DNA of 64,000 nt, from NCBI GenBank assembly GCA_016194305.1, contig JACQBW010000025.1, positions 1 through 64,000 of the forward strand, read 5' to 3'. Below, one piece after another: positions 32,957-42,421 of this stretch. Numbering within the stretch: the stretch's first letter is position 1; every line of letters starts with the position of its first letter. Below the pieces are notes generated by a model. It did not search any database. It was not told the origin of the DNA and saw nothing but the letters and a program-made list of their open reading frames with translations. The stretch is from Nitrospirota bacterium (GTDB taxonomy: Bacteria > Nitrospirota > Nitrospiria > JACQBW01). The translations under genes were made by a program, and so were the position numbers.

Positions 32957-33307
32957 ATGTCCATCAACCCATCTGCCCATTCCGAAATCAGAAGGCATCC
33001 CAGATTGGAAAAAAAGATCAAAGGAGAGTATCGGATGTTACTTCCCGTTGCGGACGAAGAACGGATTCCTCTCATGACAGAAACCATTAGCGGGGGTGGG
33101 CTTATGTTTGTTTCAGGCAGGCAGATACAAGAAGGGACCCATCTCGAATTCAGGCTGATGGTTAAAGATCAACCGATCGAGTTTACGGCCAGAGCAGTTT
33201 GGTCTCAGGAACAAAATTCTTCGAAAAAGTTTAAACCGAACTATGCCACGGGATTTCAGTTCACGGTGATCACACAGGAAGATATTTCAAAGCTCTTGTC
33301 CGATTAA
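32957..33307 (+). CDS. PilZ-domain protein
   Basis: A 116-residue single PilZ domain with SEIRRHPRLEKKIKGEY (RxxxR-like basic start), ETISGGGLMFVSG (motif strand, T-I-S-G-G-G) and a barrel end YATGFQFTVI. The strand pattern and SGGGLMFVS match the neighbouring minus-strand PilZ protein closely, suggesting a local duplication with inversion. It is transcribed divergently from that gene across a 91-nt gap and converges on cysE. Confidence 0.83.
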   Translation: MSINPSAHSEIRRHPRLEKKIKGEYRMLLPVADEERIPLMTETISGGGLMFVSGRQIQEGTHLEFRLMVKDQPIEFTARAVWSQEQNSSKKFKPNYATGFQFTVITQEDISKLLSD

Positions 33308-33324
33308 ACGCTCCGGCACTATCT

Positions 33325-33990
33325 TCAGCTGGAAGATTCTTTTTTTGTTTTCAGCGATGCCCGTTCCAGTATGAGATTGCGCAGTTCCTGAATCTCAAGT
33401 TCCAGCTCGTCGATCCTCTCGGATATGGGATCGGGAAGGTCGCCATGGTTCATATTAACCAAATTGGGACGCGGATCCCTTGATTTCAAGATTCTTCCCG
33501 GAACACCTACGACTGTTGACTGGGGGGGGACGGATTTCAGAACAACCGAATTTGCTCCGACCTTTACCCCTTCCCCTATCGTAATCCCTCCCAGAATTTT
33601 AGCCCCTACTCCGACCATGACATTGTCTCCAAGCGTGGGATGGCGCTTTCCACGCTCTTTTCCTGTACCTCCCAGAGTCACCCCCTGAAAAAGAGTGACG
33701 TTTTCACCAATTTCGGCGGTTTCGCCGATGACAACTCCCATTCCATGATCAATAAAGAACCCCCCTCCTATCTCCGCTCCCGGATGGATTTCGATTCCGG
33801 TGATAAATCGGGCAAATTGAGAGAGGACTCTCGGAAGAAAAGGAATATTCATTTTCCACAGAAGATGGGACAATCGGTAAATCAGGATGGCATGAAATCC
33901 TGAATAGGTGAGGAGGACCTCGAACTGGCTCACCGCGGCAGGATCTCTTTCGAAAATCACCCGGTAATCTCTTCTAATTCTTTGCATCAT
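33325..33990 (-). CDS. cysE: Serine O-acetyltransferase
   Basis: A 221-residue left-handed beta-helix acyltransferase that makes O-acetylserine for cysteine synthesis. Hexapeptide repeats run from about 65 to 165, with [19 protein letters not shown] carrying the catalytic histidine region, then [22 protein letters not shown] and [20 protein letters not shown]. The N-terminal helical region is shortened relative to E. coli CysE, as in the SRPB/CysE short form of many bacteria. The start overlaps the ispF stop by 4 nt. It is the last gene of the PIN/TRAM-ispD-ispF-cysE unit. Confidence 0.94.
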   Translation of the reverse strand: MMQRIRRDYRVIFERDPAAVSQFEVLLTYSGFHAILIYRLSHLLWKMNIPFLPRVLSQFARFITGIEIHPGAEIGGGFFIDHGMGVVIGETAEIGENVTLFQGVTLGGTGKERGKRHPTLGDNVMVGVGAKILGGITIGEGVKVGANSVVLKSVPPQSTVVGVPGRILKSRDPRPNLVNMNHGDLPDPISERIDELELEIQELRNLILERASLKTKKESSS

Positions 33991-34460
33991 AGGGGTATTA
34001 AGAGGGCCACCGCGTGGACAGCAATCGCCTCTCCTCTTCCAATCGCATCCAGCTTTTCCCCTGTTTTTGCCTTGATGTTGACCCTGGCTTCTTCCGTCGC
34101 AAGGTGTTGTGCCAGACTGGATCTCATTGCTGCCGTAAAAGGCGCAAGTTTGGGCGCTTCGGCAATGATAACCGTATCGAGATTTCCAATTTTCATCATT
34201 CTTTTTTCAAGTTCCTGTTTTAAGTCGTCAAGCATTCTCAGACTTGACATCCCCTTCAATCGGGGATCCGTATCCGGATAATAGTGTCCGATATCCCCCA
34301 TTCCAAGCGCTCCCAAAATCGCATCAGCTACGGCATGAATCAAGACATCCCCGTCGGAATGCCCCTGAAGTCCTTTCGCAAACGGGATTTCTATTCCCCC
34401 GAGAATCAGGGCTCTTCCTGCGAGGAGCAAATGAATGTCATAACCGTTCCCGATTCTCAC
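33987..34460 (-). CDS. ispF: 2-C-methyl-D-erythritol 2,4-cyclodiphosphate synthase
   Basis: A 157-residue enzyme of the non-mevalonate isoprenoid pathway. GNGYDIHLL gives zinc ligands D8 and H10, and [21 protein letters not shown] gives the third ligand H34 and the substrate loop. The terminal signature [22 protein letters not shown] is complete. Length is normal. The start is GTG, 22 nt after ispD, within the same operon. Together with ispD it feeds isoprenoids for quinones and cell-wall carrier lipid. Confidence 0.95.
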   Translation of the reverse strand: MRIGNGYDIHLLLAGRALILGGIEIPFAKGLQGHSDGDVLIHAVADAILGALGMGDIGHYYPDTDPRLKGMSSLRMLDDLKQELEKRMMKIGNLDTVIIAEAPKLAPFTAAMRSSLAQHLATEEARVNIKAKTGEKLDAIGRGEAIAVHAVALLIPL

Positions 34461-34482
34461 GAATCCCGCTGAGAAAGATAGG

Positions 34483-35184
34483 TCAAGTCCGGCTCACTTT
34501 TCGATGATTCGATATCATTTCCGCAAGGATCAAGTCTTCAGGAAGGGTAATTTTGATATTCAATGGCGAACCCGGAATCAATTTAACCGGAAAACCCATT
34601 TGCTCAACAAGCATTGAATCATCCGTCACCGAAAGGTCTTTTTCCAATGCCCTTTGATAGGCCTGGAGCAGGAGGGGAAAACGAAAGGTCTGCGGCGTTT
34701 GAGCCTGCCAGAGGCCTTCTCTAGGGATAGTACTATCAATAAAACAATCTTTCTTTTCCTGCTTCAACGTGTCCCGCAGTGGAAGTGCGATAATCGCCCC
34801 ACCAAACTTCTGGGCCGCGATGACCGATTCCTCAATCATCTTATCAGTTGCAAATGGCCTGCATCCATCATGTACGACGACATAGTCGCACTTCTGATCG
34901 ACCGCCTGTAATCCATTGAAGACGGAATCACGCCGTTCTTTTCCCCCGTCCACACGAGAGGAGATTTTCTTGAACGAATAAGGTGAAAAAATAAGTTCTT
35001 CGGCTAAATCCCGATCTGCCCTGGATAACACAACAACGATTTCATCGATAACTGAAGATTGTTCAAAGAGTGCCAACGTATAGAAAAGTACCGGTTTGCC
35101 ATCCAGCAGGAGATACTGTTTGGACTTTCCGGCCTTCATCCGACTGCCAAATCCTGCCGCTGGAATGACGGCCGAAACTTTCAA
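34483..35184 (-). CDS. ispD: 2-C-methyl-D-erythritol 4-phosphate cytidylyltransferase
   Basis: A 233-residue nucleotidyltransferase forming CDP-methylerythritol. The CTP-binding loop AVIPAAGFGSRM starts at residue 5. GGKERRDSVFNGL, VVVHDGCRPF and QTPQTFRFPLL are the other family motifs. It follows the PIN/TRAM gene with 7 nt between them and precedes ispF. This gene order (PIN/TRAM protein, ispD, ispF, cysE) recurs in many bacteria. Confidence 0.95.
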   Translation of the reverse strand: MKVSAVIPAAGFGSRMKAGKSKQYLLLDGKPVLFYTLALFEQSSVIDEIVVVLSRADRDLAEELIFSPYSFKKISSRVDGGKERRDSVFNGLQAVDQKCDYVVVHDGCRPFATDKMIEESVIAAQKFGGAIIALPLRDTLKQEKKDCFIDSTIPREGLWQAQTPQTFRFPLLLQAYQRALEKDLSVTDDSMLVEQMGFPVKLIPGSPLNIKITLPEDLILAEMISNHRKVSRT

Positions 35185-35191
35185 ATGAGGT

Positions 35192-36226
35192 TCACCTTGC
35201 TACCCTCAGCTCTTCCCGCTCATGTTCATCCTTTAATCTTGTAAAGATCATCCGTCCGGCAGTCGTCTGAAGAACGCTGGTGACAATCACCTCGACATTC
35301 TTGCCGATCCACCTTCTGGCATCATCCACGACAATCATTGTACCATCGTCAAGGTAGGCGATTCCCTGTCCAGATTCCTTGCCCTCTTTCAGAATAAAAA
35401 CTTTCATCGTCTCACCTGGAAGTACGACCGGTTTGAGGGCGTTGCTCAGTTCATTAATATTAAGCACTTTGACACCCTGGAATTCAGCGACTTTATTCAA
35501 ATTGAGGTCATTGGTTATTACTTTATAATTCATCTGCTTCGCCAGCGCAACAATTTTATCATCCACCTCTTTGATTGCTGGAAAATCATCTTCGACAATG
35601 CGAATATCGAGTTCAGACATTTTTTGGATGCGATTCAACACATCCAGACCCCTTCTTCCCCTCGCCCGTTTCATCGAGTCGGATGAATCGGCAATATGTT
35701 GAAGCTCGTTCAGGATAAAATGAGGAATGATAAAAGTCCCCTCCAGAAAACCGGTCTCGCATAAATCGGCGATCCGTCCGTCAATGATCACGCTGGTATC
35801 AAGGATCTTGCAGCTAAGTCCTGCATTTTCGTTTTTAGAGAAAAAGCTTAAGGGGAATCCCTCGGTGCCTGTTTTCAGACCGACAATCAGTCCAAAATAT
35901 CCTCCAATCATGACCATAGCCCAATGCCAGAGAAGAAGCAACGACGTTTCATTTGGAAAAAAGGGCTCTGTAATATTAAAGATCGTTTGAGCCGCACCAA
36001 AACCTACCAACAGCCCGATCAGCGAAAAGAGAAGAATTTTTGGAGAAATTTTTTGAAAGGTCAGTTCCAGGCCATATAAGAGAGCGGCAAGGAATATTCC
36101 CGCTCCCAATCCCCATGCGCTCTCTTCGGCTGAAAGGCCCTGCCCGTTCCCTTTTAAGAAATGACTAAAAAGATAAAATGCTCCCAGAACCGCTACTGAT
36201 AAATAGATAAGACGTAGAATTTTCAT
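35192..36226 (-). CDS. PIN/TRAM-domain membrane protein (YacL type)
   Basis: A 344-residue protein with four N-terminal spans (about 5-125), a PIN nuclease-fold domain (about 138-260) and a C-terminal TRAM domain (about 270-335). The PIN acidic residues are seen in LDTSVIIDGRIADL, ELQHIADS and VDDKIVALAKQ. TRAM is a small RNA-binding barrel. Together these suggest membrane-tethered RNA processing, though the substrate is not established for the family. The ATG follows a GGGGGGTGAG run. It is the first gene of its operon, with a good promoter upstream. Confidence 0.92.
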   Translation of the reverse strand: MKILRLIYLSVAVLGAFYLFSHFLKGNGQGLSAEESAWGLGAGIFLAALLYGLELTFQKISPKILLFSLIGLLVGFGAAQTIFNITEPFFPNETSLLLLWHWAMVMIGGYFGLIVGLKTGTEGFPLSFFSKNENAGLSCKILDTSVIIDGRIADLCETGFLEGTFIIPHFILNELQHIADSSDSMKRARGRRGLDVLNRIQKMSELDIRIVEDDFPAIKEVDDKIVALAKQMNYKVITNDLNLNKVAEFQGVKVLNINELSNALKPVVLPGETMKVFILKEGKESGQGIAYLDDGTMIVVDDARRWIGKNVEVIVTSVLQTTAGRMIFTRLKDEHEREELRVAR

Positions 36227-36321
36227 AACTCACCCCCCTCTCCAGGATGACACACCGCACACCCATGCTCTTATTTACCTCTTCATGAACCGATGATTAA
36301 TATAGAGTAATGCCTGTTTTA

Positions 36322-36350
36322 AATATAACAATAAACCGCAGACTCGTCAA
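36322..36350 (-). promoter_or_regulatory. Sigma70-type promoter for the PIN/TRAM-ispD-ispF-cysE operon
   Basis: On the minus strand TTGACG (36350-36345), a 17-nt spacer and TATATT (36327-36322), about 96 nt upstream of the PIN/TRAM start. Confidence 0.6.
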
Positions 36351-36369
36351 AAACGATGTCTCCCTCGTT

Positions 36370-37875
36370 TTAGGGTGTAAAGGTTAAAAAAAGTGTTCTT
36401 CCTTGCCGGTTGATCAGTAAAAGAAGTTCATGACCTTTTTTGATCTGGCTCATCGCATTATCATAGTCATCGCTATTCTTGATTGCCACCCGATTAATTT
36501 CCAATACGATATCTCCCCGCAGAACCCCGGCCTCTTCAGCGGAACTCCCGGATTCGACATTGGTAACCACGACCATATTTTCCTTAAAAGGTATTCCAAG
36601 TCTTCGTGCCAGCTCTTTTGTCAGGTTGGAGACATCGACGCCGCTCACTGCGCGGCTTTCTTCATTACTTTTCTCTTCCCCTTCTCCTCCGCCTTTGGTC
36701 AGATTCTTGGGTAACTCTCCTATCGTCAGCTGAACTGACAATTCCTTCTTGTCCCGAATGAGCGTCAATTTTACTTTTGCCCCGACCGGTGTCTCGGCAA
36801 CGGCATTTCTCAGATGACCCGGGTTGTCAACCGGTTTATCTTGAAACTGAATAATCACATCTCCGCGTTTAATCCCCGCTTTTTCAGCAGGGCTCTTTTC
36901 CATGACATCGCTCACCAGGGCACCCGCATTTTCTTTGATGCCAAACTGCTTGGCCAGATTCGGACTGACATCCTGTATGGAAACCCCAAGCCAGCCGCGA
37001 ACGACTTTTCCTTCTTTCTTAATACTTTCAAGAACCGTTTTGGCCATATTGCTTGGAATTGCAAATCCGATTCCCATATAGCCTCCGCTTCTTGAGAATA
37101 TCGCCGTATTAATTCCAATCAGTTCCCCTTTCGTATTCACAAGGGCCCCGCCGGAATTACCGGGATTAATTGCGGCATCCGTCTGAATAAAATCCTCGTA
37201 GTCCGAAATGCCGACATTGGCTCTTCCGAGTGCGCTGACGATTCCCATCGTTACGGTCTGATTGAGGCCGAATGGATTCCCGATCGCCAGGACATACTCT
37301 CCGACCTCCATTTTGCCCGAATCACCCCAGGGAATAGTCGGGAGGTTACTTGCCGAGATCCGGATTACCGCAATATCCGTTTTAGGGTCCGTCCCCACAA
37401 CTTTGCCTTTAAACTCCCTTTTGTCGGACAGGAGAACCTTAATTTCGTCCGCGTTTGCCACCACATGATTATTCGTCACAATAATTCCACTCGCTTCAAC
37501 TATGACTCCCGAACCGAGGCTCTGCTCTTTTCTCTCCTTCGGTTGTTCAAATTGACGCCCAAATTCTTCCCCGAAAAAACGACGAAAGAACGGATCTTCA
37601 AAAAAAGGATTCGGACCCGTCTCGTTCTTGATCAATCGGGTTGTTGAAATATTCACCACGGCAGGTGTGGCCGATTTGGAAATCTCGACAAAACTGACAT
37701 CCGGTCTCCCACTGGGTAACGAAGGCGTCATAACGGGTTTGACATCCGTGCTGACTGCCTTGCCAGGAGAAGTCAAATTGAAATTGGAAGTAATCGTAAT
37801 TCCCGCAACAATTCCCATTCCGATAAATAAAAAAGAAATCACGACCCATTTGCCGATCTGTTTCATTTTGTACAT
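36370..37875 (-). CDS. DegP/DegQ-family periplasmic serine protease
   Basis: A 501-residue trypsin-like protease and chaperone of the envelope. An N-terminal anchor or signal (about 8-30) precedes the protease domain (about 60-290), with catalytic His in VTNNHVV, Asp in DPKTDIAVIRI and Ser in NPGNSGGAL. Two PDZ domains follow (about 300-390 and 410-500), with the second starting after a glycine/glutamate-rich linker. This matches full HtrA/DegP architecture. The ATG has AAGGAG 7 nt upstream. It degrades or refolds damaged periplasmic proteins, and oxidising periplasmic respiration nearby would make that useful. Confidence 0.94.
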   Translation of the reverse strand: MYKMKQIGKWVVISFLFIGMGIVAGITITSNFNLTSPGKAVSTDVKPVMTPSLPSGRPDVSFVEISKSATPAVVNISTTRLIKNETGPNPFFEDPFFRRFFGEEFGRQFEQPKERKEQSLGSGVIVEASGIIVTNNHVVANADEIKVLLSDKREFKGKVVGTDPKTDIAVIRISASNLPTIPWGDSGKMEVGEYVLAIGNPFGLNQTVTMGIVSALGRANVGISDYEDFIQTDAAINPGNSGGALVNTKGELIGINTAIFSRSGGYMGIGFAIPSNMAKTVLESIKKEGKVVRGWLGVSIQDVSPNLAKQFGIKENAGALVSDVMEKSPAEKAGIKRGDVIIQFQDKPVDNPGHLRNAVAETPVGAKVKLTLIRDKKELSVQLTIGELPKNLTKGGGEGEEKSNEESRAVSGVDVSNLTKELARRLGIPFKENMVVVTNVESGSSAEEAGVLRGDIVLEINRVAIKNSDDYDNAMSQIKKGHELLLLINRQGRTLFLTFTP

Positions 37876-37990
37876 GAATCACTCCTTGTTTAATAAGATA
37901 AAGACAAAATTATTCCGAAAATCAGTTTCAGTCTCTTTTAAAGAAACTTCCATATAAAATGATTATAATGGATCACTATTCCTTAGTAAA

Positions 37991-39427
37991 GTGATCGATG
38001 ATCCCTTGCTTCTTTACGAAACATTCCTTAAACTAAAAACCGATATGACGACCCCTTCTTTCCATCGCGAATTGATTGAGATTGACCGTTACACTCTGTG
38101 GCATCCGTTTACCCAGATGCAGGATTGGATGTCCGAAGACCCGCTTGTGATTGAGAAAGGAGAAGGCGTTTATCTTTGGGATACATTAGGGCGCAGGTAT
38201 TATGACGGCTATTCCTCTCTCTGGGTTAATATCCACGGACATCAAAAGAAAGAGATAAACCAGGCCATCGAAAACCAGCTAAATAGGATTTCCCATTCGA
38301 CGTTTCTGGGCTTAAGTAATATTCCCGCTATTCAACTCGCTCAAAGGCTGACACAAATTGCACCGAAAGACTTATCGCGTGTATTTTATTCTGACAATGG
38401 TTCGACTGCGCTTGAGATCGGCGTCAAAATGGCGTTCCAATATTGGCAGCATCAGGGCGGAGCGTTAACGAAAAAGGTAAAATATGTCAGCTTCGTCAAC
38501 GCCTACCATGGTGATACGATCGGAACGATGAGCCTTGGAGGAATTCCCCTTTTTCAAGATCTTTTCAAATCGCTTTATTATCCCACTTATAAAATCGAAT
38601 CTCCTACCTGTTATCGATGTCCACTTTCGCTAGAATTTCCAGATTGCCACCTTGCCTGTGCTGAGAGCCTCGAAAAGATATTGAAAGAACACCATGCGGA
38701 GATTGCCGCAATTGTCATGGAACCTGGCGTGCAGGCGGCTGGAGGAATGGTCGTCCTCCCATCCGGATATCTCCAGAAAGTCAGAGCCCTTGCAACCGAA
38801 TTTCAGGTTCTATTGATCCTCGACGAGGTGGCAACCGGTTTTGGAAGGACCGGAAGGATGTTCGCCTGTGAGATTGAAGGGGTTAACCCGGATATTCTGG
38901 CCGTGGCCAAGGGAATGACGGGCGGATACCTCCCTCTGGCCGCTACTTTAACGACGGAAAAGATCTACGAAGCCTTTTTGGGCAAATATGAAGCATTTAA
39001 GACCTTTTTTCATGGACATAGTTACACCGGAAATCAGTTGGGATGTGCCGCGGCACTTGCCAATCTCGAAATATTCGAGAAAGAAGAGACCCTGAATACA
39101 CTCCAGGAAAAAATCAGTCTGATGAAAGACCGGCTTTCCACGTTTGATGAAATCCTTCCCGTTGGAAATGTTCGTCAAATAGGACTCATTGGAATCATTG
39201 AGCTGGTCAAAGACAGGAAGAATAAACATCCCTTTCCTCTGGAAGAAAAAAGGGGAATACAGGTTTGTCAGGAGGCCAGAAAGAGAGGTTTGTTGATTCG
39301 TCCGCTCGGGAATGTTCTTGCACTGATGCCCCCGCTCTGCTCGACGGCCGAAGAGTTAACTGAGATGATCCTGATACTCAGAGAAAGCATTCTAGCCTGC
39401 GACTGGTCTTCTTGCAATCCAGGGTAA
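37991..39427 (+). CDS. bioA: Adenosylmethionine-8-amino-7-oxononanoate aminotransferase
   Basis: A 478-residue PLP enzyme of biotin synthesis that turns KAPA into DAPA using S-adenosylmethionine. WHPFTQMQDW near the N-terminus is the BioA substrate-site signature. Others are FYSDNGSTALEIGVKMAFQY, YHGDTIGTMS, LILDEVATGFGRTG and AVAKGMTGGYLPLAAT with the PLP lysine. The frame opens with GTG at 37991, but the ATG at 38045 (MTTPSFHREL) gives a more typical length, and neither has a clear ribosome site. It stands apart from the bioF-SDR-bioD operon at 55.9-58.4 kb. Confidence 0.93.
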   Translation: MIDDPLLLYETFLKLKTDMTTPSFHRELIEIDRYTLWHPFTQMQDWMSEDPLVIEKGEGVYLWDTLGRRYYDGYSSLWVNIHGHQKKEINQAIENQLNRISHSTFLGLSNIPAIQLAQRLTQIAPKDLSRVFYSDNGSTALEIGVKMAFQYWQHQGGALTKKVKYVSFVNAYHGDTIGTMSLGGIPLFQDLFKSLYYPTYKIESPTCYRCPLSLEFPDCHLACAESLEKILKEHHAEIAAIVMEPGVQAAGGMVVLPSGYLQKVRALATEFQVLLILDEVATGFGRTGRMFACEIEGVNPDILAVAKGMTGGYLPLAATLTTEKIYEAFLGKYEAFKTFFHGHSYTGNQLGCAAALANLEIFEKEETLNTLQEKISLMKDRLSTFDEILPVGNVRQIGLIGIIELVKDRKNKHPFPLEEKRGIQVCQEARKRGLLIRPLGNVLALMPPLCSTAEELTEMILILRESILACDWSSCNPG

Positions 39428-39443
39428 TTTGCATTTGAAATAT

Positions 39444-40007
39444 TTACTTTTTTTTAATCTGGTGAGCATGATAATGCCTCATATAGGCCGGCGTTAATTT
39501 GCTGGCGTCGACCTTGAGATATTTTGCATATTCATTGAGATAGCTCTTGAGGTAAACCTCGGGAGGAAAATTTTTAAACTGGTCTCCTTCTATGGCAATC
39601 AAATAGTTAATCGCAATTCTCGTTTGGGAAACCATATTTTGAAGCGTCGTCCCCTTCGTTTCCCTCAGGTTTTTGAGAAATTGACCGTTAACTTCCTCCG
39701 GAATGAACGGCATTTCGCAGTCTTCTTTTTTTCTGCCGGGAACCCAGGGATTGGGTGAATCGGATCCTTTCTCCAGAAAGATATCATAGCTCTTCCTTCG
39801 GTCGAGATCAGAGAGGACCTGATAGGCCTCGTCCATTTTCTGCCAAAGCCATTGGCGCTCTTCTTCGCTAAAAAGAGAACGTGTACTTAAGTTCTTGTCC
39901 TTGTAAGTTTTTCTTGCCAGAGAATATGCGGCTTCTATCTCCTGAGGTGTTGCATTTTGGGAAATTTCCAGAAGTTCGTAATAATTGGAATCCTGAGGGC
40001 GTTTCAT
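39444..40007 (-). CDS. J-like plus helix-turn-helix protein, partner of the MinD-like ATPase
   Basis: A 187-residue protein. Residues about 5-80 resemble a DnaJ domain (YYELLEISQNATPQEIEAAY ... AYQVLSDLDRRKSYD), but the HPD tripeptide that drives DnaK is absent (the position reads TYKDK). Residues about 105-175 form a helix-turn-helix of the RodZ N-terminal type (FLKNLRETKGTTLQNM, INYLIAIE, YLKSYLNEYAKYL). It overlaps the MinD-like ATPase gene by 4 nt, so the two are translated together. A role as a DNA- or protein-binding adaptor for the ATPase is inferred. It is unlikely to be a working co-chaperone. Confidence 0.8.
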   Translation of the reverse strand: MKRPQDSNYYELLEISQNATPQEIEAAYSLARKTYKDKNLSTRSLFSEEERQWLWQKMDEAYQVLSDLDRRKSYDIFLEKGSDSPNPWVPGRKKEDCEMPFIPEEVNGQFLKNLRETKGTTLQNMVSQTRIAINYLIAIEGDQFKNFPPEVYLKSYLNEYAKYLKVDASKLTPAYMRHYHAHQIKKK

Positions 40008-40978
40008 CCATTAACCAGGAAATCAAAACTGAGTTGTTCTTTTTTCAAAAGATTAAAAACAACCTTGTTAATTCCCTGGGCCGACTTGGAAAAGGGAAAT
40101 TCCAGCATCAACGGCCGACTCAATTTTGTCGCTTTCCATACATTATCGTCATATTCAATATAACCAATGTACTCGACTTGGATTCCAAAATATTTCGCGC
40201 ATGAACTCCTCATCGAAAACCCGAGTGTAATGTCATCTTTGGACCGGACCTGATTTACAATAATCTTGGGTCTCAGTTCATAAAGTTGTTCTTTTAGTTT
40301 TTTACCTACTTCAGGATCGATCTTTTCGACCTGCTCAATCAGATCGAAAGGCGTTCGTATTCCAAGGTCATTTTTTTGATCCATGGCCTGAGTGATGACG
40401 TTTTTTATTTCGGGTGCTTTAACCACTTTTTTGAAGCGGCGATAAAATGCACTTTTGATAAAACGATAGACATTTTCAATGGAAGTCGGTTCCGGCAATA
40501 CGGTCAAAATACCTACATCCGACATGAGAAAAAAATCTAAAATATTAAATGAAGTTCCTGCCCCTAAGTCTAGAATTAGATAGTCAAATTCAAGTTCTCG
40601 TATCTGCCGAATCAGTTTCATTTTTTCACGGTATTTCGGATTGGCAATTTCCAAAAAATCCTGCGCACCGTTGATCAGGGAGACGTTTGGTATTCCCGTT
40701 TCAAACAACACCTCTTGAATCGATTTCACTTTTCCACGGACAAAATCCGAAAGGGTGGCACCTGATACCTGGATGCCGAGGCAAGTGTGTAGGTTGGCAC
40801 ACCCAAGGTCCGCATCAACCAGAATCACTTTTTTTCCGGTTTTGGCAAGAGAGATGGCAAGGTTTCCCGACAAAAAGGTCTTCCCGGTGCCTCCTTTTCC
40901 TCCCCCGATAGCCCATATTTCTTTGTTCTGGGTACTGAACTTTCCTTTAAAGAATTCGGTGGATGGCATGGCTCTCAT
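40004..40978 (-). CDS. MinD/FlhG-like P-loop ATPase
   Basis: A 324-residue deviant-Walker ATPase: GGGKGGTGKTF (about 25-35), LVDADLGCANLHT and LILDLGAGTSFN are the A, A-prime and B motifs. These proteins place cell-surface or chromosomal structures in an ATP-dependent cycle. A C-terminal amphipathic membrane helix, as in MinD, is not obvious. It is co-translated with a J-like/HTH protein rather than minC/minE or flagellar genes, so a division or flagellar role cannot be assigned. Two ATGs nine bases apart (40978 and 40969) could start it. Confidence 0.88.
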   Translation of the reverse strand: MRAMPSTEFFKGKFSTQNKEIWAIGGGKGGTGKTFLSGNLAISLAKTGKKVILVDADLGCANLHTCLGIQVSGATLSDFVRGKVKSIQEVLFETGIPNVSLINGAQDFLEIANPKYREKMKLIRQIRELEFDYLILDLGAGTSFNILDFFLMSDVGILTVLPEPTSIENVYRFIKSAFYRRFKKVVKAPEIKNVITQAMDQKNDLGIRTPFDLIEQVEKIDPEVGKKLKEQLYELRPKIIVNQVRSKDDITLGFSMRSSCAKYFGIQVEYIGYIEYDDNVWKATKLSRPLMLEFPFSKSAQGINKVVFNLLKKEQLSFDFLVNG

Positions 40979-41030
40979 TTTTATATTATCCCGCTGATTT
41001 TTTCAAGCCTTTTAAGTTATAATCGGCCGG

Positions 41031-41933
41031 ATGGAAATGAGAGAACTGAAGACATTACTGATCATCAACCCGAATTCCGGGCCCTTCCACAGACGGAGAA
41101 ATATTCCAAAGTTAATGAAACGGCTTCAGGCCCATTTCCCTTCTTTGGAAATTGCGTTCACCAAAAAAGGAGGAGATGCGTTAATCTTTGCCAAAAACGG
41201 ACTTGAAAAGAATGTCAAACTGATCCTCTGCGCGGGGGGAGACGGAACCATCAACGAAGTGGTGAATGCGATATATGGAACAGACGCCATTCTCGGAATT
41301 CTTCCCACCGGCACGGGAAACGGGCTGGCCAGAGACGCCGGCTTCTCGATGGATCCTTTTATCGCCATGGAACAGCTCATAACAGGCACCCTGACTTCTG
41401 TTTATCCCGGACTGGTCAATGAAAAGCTTTTTCTGTTGGTTTCCGGCGCGGGATTTAATGCCTATGTCGCTCAACAAACCGACCAGAATTATCCTCGATT
41501 AAAGAAACTGACCGGGTTTCTTTCCTATTTAATCGTCGCACAGATTACGGGCCTGAGATACCCTTTTCCGCTCATTCTGGTCACACTGGACGGGAGAAAC
41601 CATTTTTGCTATGGTCTGGTCGTCCTGAAATCGAGTATTAAAATCGGTTCCCTGAAGTTGGCCCCTTCGCTTTCGCTTCAATCCAACCAACTCGGAGTCT
41701 TTCTGTTTAAAAAAAAAGGACTCTACAGCCTCTTTCGGTTTATGATCTCTTTCTTTTTTCAATCTCATTTAAGGCATCCGCACTTCTCTTTTTACTTATG
41801 CAATGAAGTGACCGCCACTTCGAACGAATCTGTCCCCGTTCAATCTGATGGAGAGGTCACTCATTCGCTTCCTGCGCAATGGAATCTGTCAAAAAAAGGA
41901 ATCCAGATGATTTTTCCTAAAGGCAAGCTGTGA
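41031..41933 (+). CDS. Diacylglycerol/lipid kinase family protein
   Basis: A 300-residue soluble lipid kinase of the DagK/YegS/LCB5 type. NPNSGPFHRRR opens the domain, GGDGTINEVVN is the nucleotide-binding motif and PTGTGNGLARDAG follows; the C-terminal half is the beta-sandwich with VQSDGE near its end. It phosphorylates a lipid alcohol, but the substrate is not predictable. The DUF192 gene starts within its stop (GTGA, 4-nt overlap). Confidence 0.9.
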   Translation: MEMRELKTLLIINPNSGPFHRRRNIPKLMKRLQAHFPSLEIAFTKKGGDALIFAKNGLEKNVKLILCAGGDGTINEVVNAIYGTDAILGILPTGTGNGLARDAGFSMDPFIAMEQLITGTLTSVYPGLVNEKLFLLVSGAGFNAYVAQQTDQNYPRLKKLTGFLSYLIVAQITGLRYPFPLILVTLDGRNHFCYGLVVLKSSIKIGSLKLAPSLSLQSNQLGVFLFKKKGLYSLFRFMISFFFQSHLRHPHFSFYLCNEVTATSNESVPVQSDGEVTHSLPAQWNLSKKGIQMIFPKGKL

Positions 41934-42373
41934 AACAGCCCCAGATTATCTCGTTTTTTCTTCCGATCATTTTAATGACTTTCTTTTTGTCCTCTTCACC
42001 TGCTCTCGAAAGGAAAGGGGTCCTGCTTCCGGATGGAAGATCCCTCGAAACCTTCGTGGCTGATACGGTCGAAACAAGGGAACGAGGTCTGATGGATTTT
42101 TCTAGGCTAAACCGGAACGAAGGAATGCTATTTATCTTCGGAAGCAATGATACCCATAGAATGTGGATGAAAAATATGGCTTTTTCGATCGATATTGTTT
42201 GGCTGGACGATAAGAAACGAATCGTAGAAATTCTCTCATCCCTCTCCCCTTGCCGGAGAGAACCTTGTCCGACATACGGTCCCGTCTTTCCTTCCAAATA
42301 CGTTCTGGAACTTTCGGATGGCGCGTCCCGATATTTCAATCTCAGAATAGGTGCCCAGCTTAAATTCCCTTGA
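41930..42373 (+). CDS. DUF192 exported protein
   Basis: A 147-residue protein with a signal peptide (about 5-25) and a DUF192 domain (PF02643; about 35-145). Family landmarks are the TRERGLMDFSRLNRNEGMLF segment and MWMKNMAFSIDIVWLD, with a mature segment starting near ALERKG. The cysteines in CRREPCPTYGP are of interest as a possible disulphide. The biochemical role of the family is unknown. The GTG start overlaps the lipid kinase stop by 4 nt, so they are co-translated. Confidence 0.85.
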   Translation: MKQPQIISFFLPIILMTFFLSSSPALERKGVLLPDGRSLETFVADTVETRERGLMDFSRLNRNEGMLFIFGSNDTHRMWMKNMAFSIDIVWLDDKKRIVEILSSLSPCRREPCPTYGPVFPSKYVLELSDGASRYFNLRIGAQLKFP

Positions 42374-42421
42374 TTGTCGTTTTTTTATTATGCTAGGATA
42401 AGAAAATTCTTAACTGAAACC

